Of a stretch of DNA of 10,108 bases, positions 6,800 to 10,108 are shown piece by piece (positions within the stretch are counted from its first letter, which is position 1; each line of letters begins with the position of its first letter). The stretch is from an uncultured Campylobacter sp. (GTDB taxonomy: Bacteria; Campylobacterota; Campylobacteria; Campylobacterales; Campylobacteraceae). The notes beneath the pieces were generated by a model that had not been told where the DNA came from, did no database searches, and worked only from the letters and a program-made list of their open reading frames with translations. The translations under genes were made by a program, and so were the position numbers. Where the stretch lies: the NCBI RefSeq assembly GCF_938017705.1, contig NZ_CALIIS010000240.1:1-10108 (forward strand). The letters run 5' to 3'.

Positions 6800-7124
6800 G
6801 AAATTTCAAGTGGCGGCAGCTGGCGTACATCGCGCACATGCTGGTTCAGGGCGCGAAAGTGATCTTTATGGATGAGTCACCAACGGGCTGGATTTTGGCA
6901 ATCAGATCAAGCTGCTCGAGATGATCAAGGCGCTAGGCGACGAAGGCTACACCTTCGTGCAGACGACGCACTACCCGCGCCACGCGAAGTTTGTTTCAAA
7001 TTTGACGCTGTTTATAAAAGACGGCGAAATTTTAGCTTTCGGGCGCAGCGAGCAGCTCATAAATGCCGAAAATATCGATAAAATTTACGGCATAAACTAC
7101 GAAAGATACGAGGATAGATTATAA
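6800..7124 (+). pseudogene. 3' remnant of an ABC transporter ATP-binding gene (FecE-like)
   Basis: Across two frames the translation shows the second half of an iron-chelate or cobalamin-type ABC ATPase. GAA at 6800 begins a degraded signature (EISSGG). From 6817 follows RQLAYIAHMLVQGAKVIFMDE, which is Walker B, then PT. From 6888 in another frame comes LDFGNQIKLLEMIK, then FVQTTHYPRHAKF with the switch histidine, and a C-terminal end at TAA 7122-7124. Against the expected SGGQRQL about seven bases are missing near 6815; against DEPTNGLD an extra TCA (6877-6879) is present and four bases are missing after ACG at 6885. The Walker A half is absent altogether. It cannot make a working ATPase. 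Partner permease and binding-protein genes are not in the window. An ATG at 6921 opens the last 67 codons, but that is only the tail. Confidence 0.85.
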
Positions 7125-7155
7125 ATTTTACGGGCGCATAGCGCCGTTAAATTTA
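7122..7155 (+). terminator. Strong hairpin after the ABC remnant
   Basis: TAAATTT (7122-7128) pairs with AAATTTA (7149-7155). After one T-T mismatch, ACGG (7130-7133) pairs with CCGT (7144-7147). After a bulged G, CGC (7135-7137) pairs with GCG (7141-7143) around ATA. The left arm includes the stop codon of the remnant. The outer arms give T- and A-rich flanks on both strands, so it could stop transcription in either direction. Its survival suggests it still insulates the following cassette. Confidence 0.6.
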
Positions 7156-7167
7156 GCCGAATTGGGG

Positions 7168-7173
7168 TAAAAT
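7168..7173 (+). promoter_or_regulatory. Candidate -10 element for the three-gene cassette
   Basis: TAAAAT preceded by GGGG and followed by TGCGCGC resembles the epsilonproteobacterial sigma-70 -10 box, which is often GG-TAtAAT-like with no -35 box; T-rich bases upstream (7147-7163) fit. A second candidate, TATAAAAT at 7215-7222, is nearer the gene. The leader would be about 80 to 130 bases and contains a small hairpin TAGCAA/TTGCTA (7254-7259 and 7266-7271). This is a by-eye call. Confidence 0.35.
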
Positions 7174-7304
7174 TGCGCGCATAAATAACTTTTCGGCGGC
7201 AAGACGGCGCGCCCTATAAAATGCCGTGTGGGTCGCGGCTGCAGCAATGCAAGTAGCAAACTGAATTGCTAGCGAGCAAAAACGTCTAAATTTAAAGGAA
7301 AATC

Positions 7305-7988
7305 ATGACTCCGCGCGAGATATTTTTAAACGGCTGCGCCGAGATCGCGGCAAATTTTACGGACTTCAAGCCCACGCAAAAGGGGCAAAAACTAACGAAG
7401 CTCGCAAGCAACAAGGAGATTTTATTTGAAATTTATTTTAGCTCCAGCATGCGTAACTACTCCGGTAGCGTAAGCATCCTGCCGCAGATAGCAATCTACT
7501 GCAAGCGTCTAAAAAAGCTGATGCAAGAGGAGCTGTCCTACTCGACCGACCTTGTTTTCGTATCGTATCTAAGCTATCTCACGCCGCGCAGGCAGTTTCG
7601 CGACTGGCAGCTCGCCGGAGCTAGCTTTGAGCCTAGCGTGCGAGAGATTAGCGCGGCTATCAAGGACTGCGCGCTGCCTATTTTTGAACTTTTTGAGGAT
7701 AAACAAAAGGTGGTGGAGTTTATGACGCAACGCGGGGCTAAATTTAACAAAAATCTAAGCGCCTTCGATCTGCGTCCGATCTACTTTATCTTTTATTTCG
7801 GAGGCAGGGACGCGGCGGAGGCGTTTTTTAACGTCTGCCTAAGCGATTGCACCTACAAAGGGCGATTTTACAAGCTTTACGAAGAGCTTGCAAACGGCGC
7901 GGAGGCGGATTTCGGCAGGAGTTCGTCTATGGGCGATACGGAGGCGAAATTTGCATTTGTAAAAGGACTTAGAATTTTAAATGGCTGA
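7305..7988 (+). CDS. Conserved-looking hypothetical protein, 227 residues
   Basis: AAAGGA at 7294-7299 places the ATG at 7305. The protein is soluble, without signal peptide or membrane segments. Residues 39-66 (starting ILFEIYFSSSMRN, then SILPQIAIYC) look like a beta sheet followed by the helical KRLKKLMQEEL. This layout recalls small DUF4304-type or immunity-like proteins, but I cannot assign a family with confidence. The second half has a hydrophobic aromatic block YFIFYFGG (160-167) and a predicted helical C-terminus. Cysteines at 11, 66, 122, 178 and 182 form no obvious metal site. It is the first gene of a cassette closed by a terminator at 9276. Its last eight bases overlap the next gene, which supports co-expression and possible physical interaction. 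Confidence 0.75.
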   Translation: MTPREIFLNGCAEIAANFTDFKPTQKGQKLTKLASNKEILFEIYFSSSMRNYSGSVSILPQIAIYCKRLKKLMQEELSYSTDLVFVSYLSYLTPRRQFRDWQLAGASFEPSVREISAAIKDCALPIFELFEDKQKVVEFMTQRGAKFNKNLSAFDLRPIYFIFYFGGRDAAEAFFNVCLSDCTYKGRFYKLYEELANGAEADFGRSSSMGDTEAKFAFVKGLRILNG

Positions 7989-8514
7989 AGCTTTAATTCA
8001 AATTTTAATCGTTATTTTTAGCGTTTTGCTTCTGGGTGGGATTATTTGGACGCTTCTTCGGCGCAATCCTCGCAGGCTTAGCTCGCGCGAGCTTGCCGCG
8101 ATAGATGGGATAAGCGAAGCAGACGCGGTAAAAAGGCTTTCCATGAGGCCGTTTTTGTTCTGGCTAGAGCGGTTTTTTATCTCGTGCGAGAGCCTTTGGT
8201 TTGATCAGGATTTTATCTACGTTTTTAACGGACAGAAGCTCGCGGCGAGGTATAAATTTGAGCAAATTTTAGCGCTTGAAGTCACAAAAATTCGGATAAA
8301 TCATGCTAGGATTTGGCGGATCCGCTTTGCGAGCGGCGCGAGCGAGCTTGAACACGGCAGCGCAAACAAGCCCGAGCAAGACGGCGCGAGCGAGTATAAA
8401 TTTGCGCCCGCCGCTTCGATTTTTGAGCCGAGCTTTAAAGAATTTTTGCAAATTTTACGCGAGAAAAACCGAGAAGCGATCAAGACAGAGTCTGGATTTT
8501 GGGAGGCCGTTTAG
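7981..8514 (+). CDS. Membrane-anchored hypothetical protein with PH-like region
   Basis: The 177-residue protein begins with one hydrophobic helix (about residues 4-26) followed by RRNPRR. By the positive-inside rule the rest faces the cytoplasm. Residues 72-116 alternate strand-like (FIYVFNGQKLAARYKF, ILALEV, IWRIRF) and recall bacterial PH/YcxB-like domains. A charged, alanine-rich insert (about 119-141) interrupts the domain, and a helix FKEFLQILREKN follows (152-163). The family call is tentative. The ATG at 7981 overlaps the previous gene by eight bases; the nearest purine-rich site (AAAGGA, 7962-7967) is 13 bases away, so it is probably translated by coupling. It stops at TAG (8512-8514), an uncommon stop in this window; the frame then stays open to TAA at 8626. 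Confidence 0.7.
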   Translation: MAEALIQILIVIFSVLLLGGIIWTLLRRNPRRLSSRELAAIDGISEADAVKRLSMRPFLFWLERFFISCESLWFDQDFIYVFNGQKLAARYKFEQILALEVTKIRINHARIWRIRFASGASELEHGSANKPEQDGASEYKFAPAASIFEPSFKEFLQILREKNREAIKTESGFWEAV

Positions 8515-8637
8515 CGCGGCAGAATTTTACAAAGCGGATTTTCAAAAAATAGAAAAGGCGCGGAGCTTTCAGGCGCGATCGTCACAAAGGGCGGCAAAAG
8601 CTACGCGCGAAACCGCAAGAGGCGATAAATAGATAAT

Positions 8638-8644
8638 GGGGGGG
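8638..8644 (+). promoter_or_regulatory. Run of seven G as ribosome binding site
   Basis: Seven G followed by CAAA precede the ATG at 8649, so the homopolymer itself is the Shine-Dalgarno region. An ATG at 8636-8638 sits on the front of the tract, 13 bases before the annotated start. With six or nine G that upstream ATG would be in frame with the gene; with seven it is not. Campylobacter uses poly-G tracts as phase-variation switches, usually eight or more G, so seven is borderline. Confidence 0.5.
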
Positions 8645-8648
8645 CAAA

Positions 8649-9110
8649 ATGAAACGCTGGAGCAAGCTTGCAAAACGGCTTTACGAGCTCGTGGATGAAA
8701 GCATTGATTTTAAGCTCCACTGCACGGTTTATAGGATGCAAAGCAGGCGCGGCAGCACGGATTTGCCGCGATATTTTATCACGCTTGCGGGCGAGATTAT
8801 TTTTGATTACCCGAAGGATTTCGTGCTAAAAAGCGGCGGCGTAAAAAGCCTGGTGCAGGGTGCTCTAGCGAAAATTTATCCGTATGGTAACGACATAAGC
8901 GACATCGGCGAGCTTATCCGCGAATATATCGACACGCCCAAAGAGGAGCTGTTTGCAAAGCACTTTGGTGCCGATGAATGGGGGCTTGCAAATATCCTAA
9001 AGGCCGCCGACAAACGCATCGGCAAAAGGAGGCTGCAAATTTTAGCCAAAAACAAGAAAAATCAAGCGATGCAAAAGGTGATAGCGGCTAGGATGGAGGC
9101 CTCGCAATAA
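8649..9110 (+). CDS. SF0329-like family protein
   Basis: The 153-residue protein has no signal peptide or membrane segment. WSKL (4-7), HCTVYRMQSRRGS (24-36), PRYFITLAGEIIFDYPKDF (40-58), EYIDTPKEEL (92-101) and WGLANILKAADKRIGKRRL (111-129) are the features I associate from memory with the poorly characterised SF0329 family (Shigella/E. coli type). Its biochemical role is unknown; members are often small genes near toxin-immunity loci. The C-terminal third is strongly basic (KNKKN, KVIAARM) and may touch nucleic acid, which is inference. The ATG follows the seven-G ribosome binding site by four bases. An upstream ATG at 8636 is out of frame. It is the last gene before the terminator at 9248-9276. 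Confidence 0.75.
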   Translation: MKRWSKLAKRLYELVDESIDFKLHCTVYRMQSRRGSTDLPRYFITLAGEIIFDYPKDFVLKSGGVKSLVQGALAKIYPYGNDISDIGELIREYIDTPKEELFAKHFGADEWGLANILKAADKRIGKRRLQILAKNKKNQAMQKVIAARMEASQ

Positions 9111-9247
9111 GTTTGAGCGGTAATTTAAAGGCGGAGCGAACAAGTGCGGGCGACAAACTAAAAATTTTGATTTATGAGCGGACTTTTAAAAATTTAGCTA
9201 CGGTCGTTCAGCGAAAATTTAAAGTATCGCAAGCGGATAAAATATAT

Positions 9248-9276
9248 AAAAGCGAGCATGTATTGCTGCTTTTTTT
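9248..9276 (+). terminator. Intrinsic terminator closing the three-gene cassette
   Basis: AAAAGC (9248-9253) pairs with GCTTTT (9268-9273), and AGCA (9255-9258) with TGCT (9264-9267). G9254 is bulged and the loop is TGTAT. Seven T in a row (9270-9276) end the stem. This is the most canonical rho-independent terminator in the window. Confidence 0.75.
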
Positions 9277-9307
9277 GACGGTTTAAAATTCTAAGTAGCT
9301 TGAATGC

Positions 9308-9325
9308 GGCGCATAAATTTGCGCC
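9308..9325 (+). other. Perfect short hairpin in the methyltransferase leader
   Basis: GGCGCA (9308-9313) and TGCGCC (9320-9325) form a perfect 6-bp stem around TAAATT, followed by AAAATTT. It lies 55 bases before the methyltransferase ATG. It may be a second terminator or a leader structure; nothing decides between them. Confidence 0.4.
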
Positions 9326-9380
9326 AAAATTTAACGAAAAATCGGTGCGGTCTGCTCACTAAATTTTAGAAAGGATAGTT

Positions 9381-10108
9381 ATGATTTTAGCTTCAAACTA
9401 CGATGATATCGACTTTGACGCGCTTTATAAGGCGCAAAAGGCAAAAAGCTCATTCGGCAAAAAGCTGGCCGAGCATTGGGACAAAAAGGCGCCGAGCTTT
9501 AACGAGGGCGTGATGAAAAGCGTCTACGCGCAAGAATTTATAGATAAGGTCGATTTTACAGGCGTTTCTACGCTGCTTGATTTTGCATGCGGCGCAGGCG
9601 CGCTAAGCGTGCTAGCAGCGGAAAAGGTGGATCAAATTTACGGTTATGACTTTTCGCCCAAAATGCTGGAATTCGCCCGCGAGAATGCTCAAATTTACGG
9701 CGCAAAAAACGTTAAATTTGCGCAAAAGGCCTTCGAGGACGACTGGTCGGACGTACCTGCGTGCGATCTCGTCTTTGCTTCGCGCTGCCTCGAGGTGGAC
9801 GATCTAAAAACTGCGCTTGGCAAGCTTCTTTCAAAGACCAAAAAATCGCTTTATATCACGTTTAAAGTGGGCGGCAGCTTCATGGACGGGGATATTTTGG
9901 ACGCGATAGGGCGTGAAGTGGAGCAAAAGCCAGACTTCGTCTATCTTTTAAACATCCTATTTCAAATGGGCTATCTACCGAGCCTCAGCTATATCAAAGC
10001 CTGGTGTCACGGCGGCGGAGCGAAAAGTGCGGAGGAGTTTGTGCAAAAGACGCGCTGGGTTGGATCGTTGCGGCTCGTTTCAGCGGCCCGGCCATGGGAG
10101 GTCGGGGG
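9381..10108 (+). CDS. Class I SAM-dependent methyltransferase, 3' end cut by the window
   Basis: The frame runs from ATG 9381 to the right edge without a stop (242 codons). AGAAAGGA at 9368-9375 is a good ribosome binding site. Motif I is LLDFACGAG (residues 65-73), the AdoMet glycine-rich loop; D90 in YGYDFS is the acidic ribose-binding residue after strand 2. ARENAQIYGAKNVKF (99-113) and DLVFASRCLEV (129-139) fit motifs II-IV. The N-terminal LAEHWDKKAPSFNEG (29-43) is typical of small-molecule methyltransferases of the UbiE/Methyltransf_25 kind. The substrate is unknown. Such genes sometimes sit beside iron-chelate ABC transporters, which would fit the ABC remnant upstream, but this is weak. 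The last 15 or so residues (WVGSLRLVSAARPWEVG) look atypical and may reflect a frameshift or poor contig-end sequence. Confidence 0.88.
   Translation, partial: MILASNYDDIDFDALYKAQKAKSSFGKKLAEHWDKKAPSFNEGVMKSVYAQEFIDKVDFTGVSTLLDFACGAGALSVLAAEKVDQIYGYDFSPKMLEFARENAQIYGAKNVKFAQKAFEDDWSDVPACDLVFASRCLEVDDLKTALGKLLSKTKKSLYITFKVGGSFMDGDILDAIGREVEQKPDFVYLLNILFQMGYLPSLSYIKAWCHGGGAKSAEEFVQKTRWVGSLRLVSAARPWEVG

Noticed and set aside
6806..6879. TCA triplets apparently inserted at both broken ABC motifs (6806-6808 and 6877-6879), hinting at a common mechanism
   Set aside because: The first depends on an uncertain alignment of degraded sequence; two matching triplets can be chance.
7254..7271. TAGCAA/TTGCTA hairpin in the leader of the cassette as a riboswitch or tRNA-like element
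   Set aside because: A lone 6-bp stem with no tRNA cloverleaf and no recognised riboswitch core.
8303..8632. A 109-codon + strand frame overlapping the membrane-protein gene
   Set aside because: It has no ribosome binding site, an Ala/Arg/Ser composition typical of a shadow frame, and most of its length lies inside a better-supported gene.

Overview
The window looks like chromosome from a relatively GC-rich Campylobacter, of the C. gracilis, C. rectus or C. curvus kind. The reasons are the gene content, the AAAGGA-type ribosome binding sites, tightly overlapping start and stop codons, and GC-rich codons mixed with a very frequent AAATTT/AAATTTTA word. The genus call is fairly firm; the species is a guess. 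All genes read on the + strand.

Positions 1-4076 are one compact operon: the end of a lysine-rich repetitive protein, an M16 zinc peptidase, dapA (lysine and cell-wall diaminopimelate synthesis), an SDR enzyme of the FabL type (enoyl-ACP reductase III-like), and pgsA (phosphatidylglycerol phosphate synthase). Every junction overlaps or abuts, so the genes are probably co-transcribed and translationally coupled. Known epsilonproteobacterial genomes have pyrD - M16 peptidase - dapA - SDR - pgsA in this order, so the cut gene at the left edge may be pyrD or a small gene inserted beside it. Positions 4077-4758 are a 682-base gene-free stretch with many AAATTT-type hexamers, a large nested hairpin, an 18-base phased repeat and a terminator-like hairpin. 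Positions 4759-6509 hold rseP (site-2 intramembrane protease) and the PLP-homeostasis gene yggS, overlapping by four bases. Together the left half is housekeeping: cell-wall precursor, fatty acid and phospholipid synthesis, plus envelope proteolysis.

The right half is accessory or decaying. After another gene-free stretch (6510-6799) lies the 3' remnant of an ABC transporter ATPase of the FecE/iron-chelate kind. It has lost its Walker A half and is broken at the signature motif and after Walker B. A terminator hairpin follows it. A probable promoter then leads into three small genes without assigned function (7305-9110): a 227-residue soluble protein, a 177-residue membrane-anchored protein with a PH-like region, and a 153-residue protein resembling the SF0329 family. 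The third has a run of seven G as its ribosome binding site, a possible phase-variation switch. A good intrinsic terminator (9248-9276) closes the cassette. The last gene, a class I SAM-dependent methyltransferase, runs off the right edge.

No tRNA, rRNA, CRISPR array or intact insertion sequence was seen. The best candidate for something undescribed is the three-gene cassette with its G tract, placed between a dead ABC ATPase and a methyltransferase.
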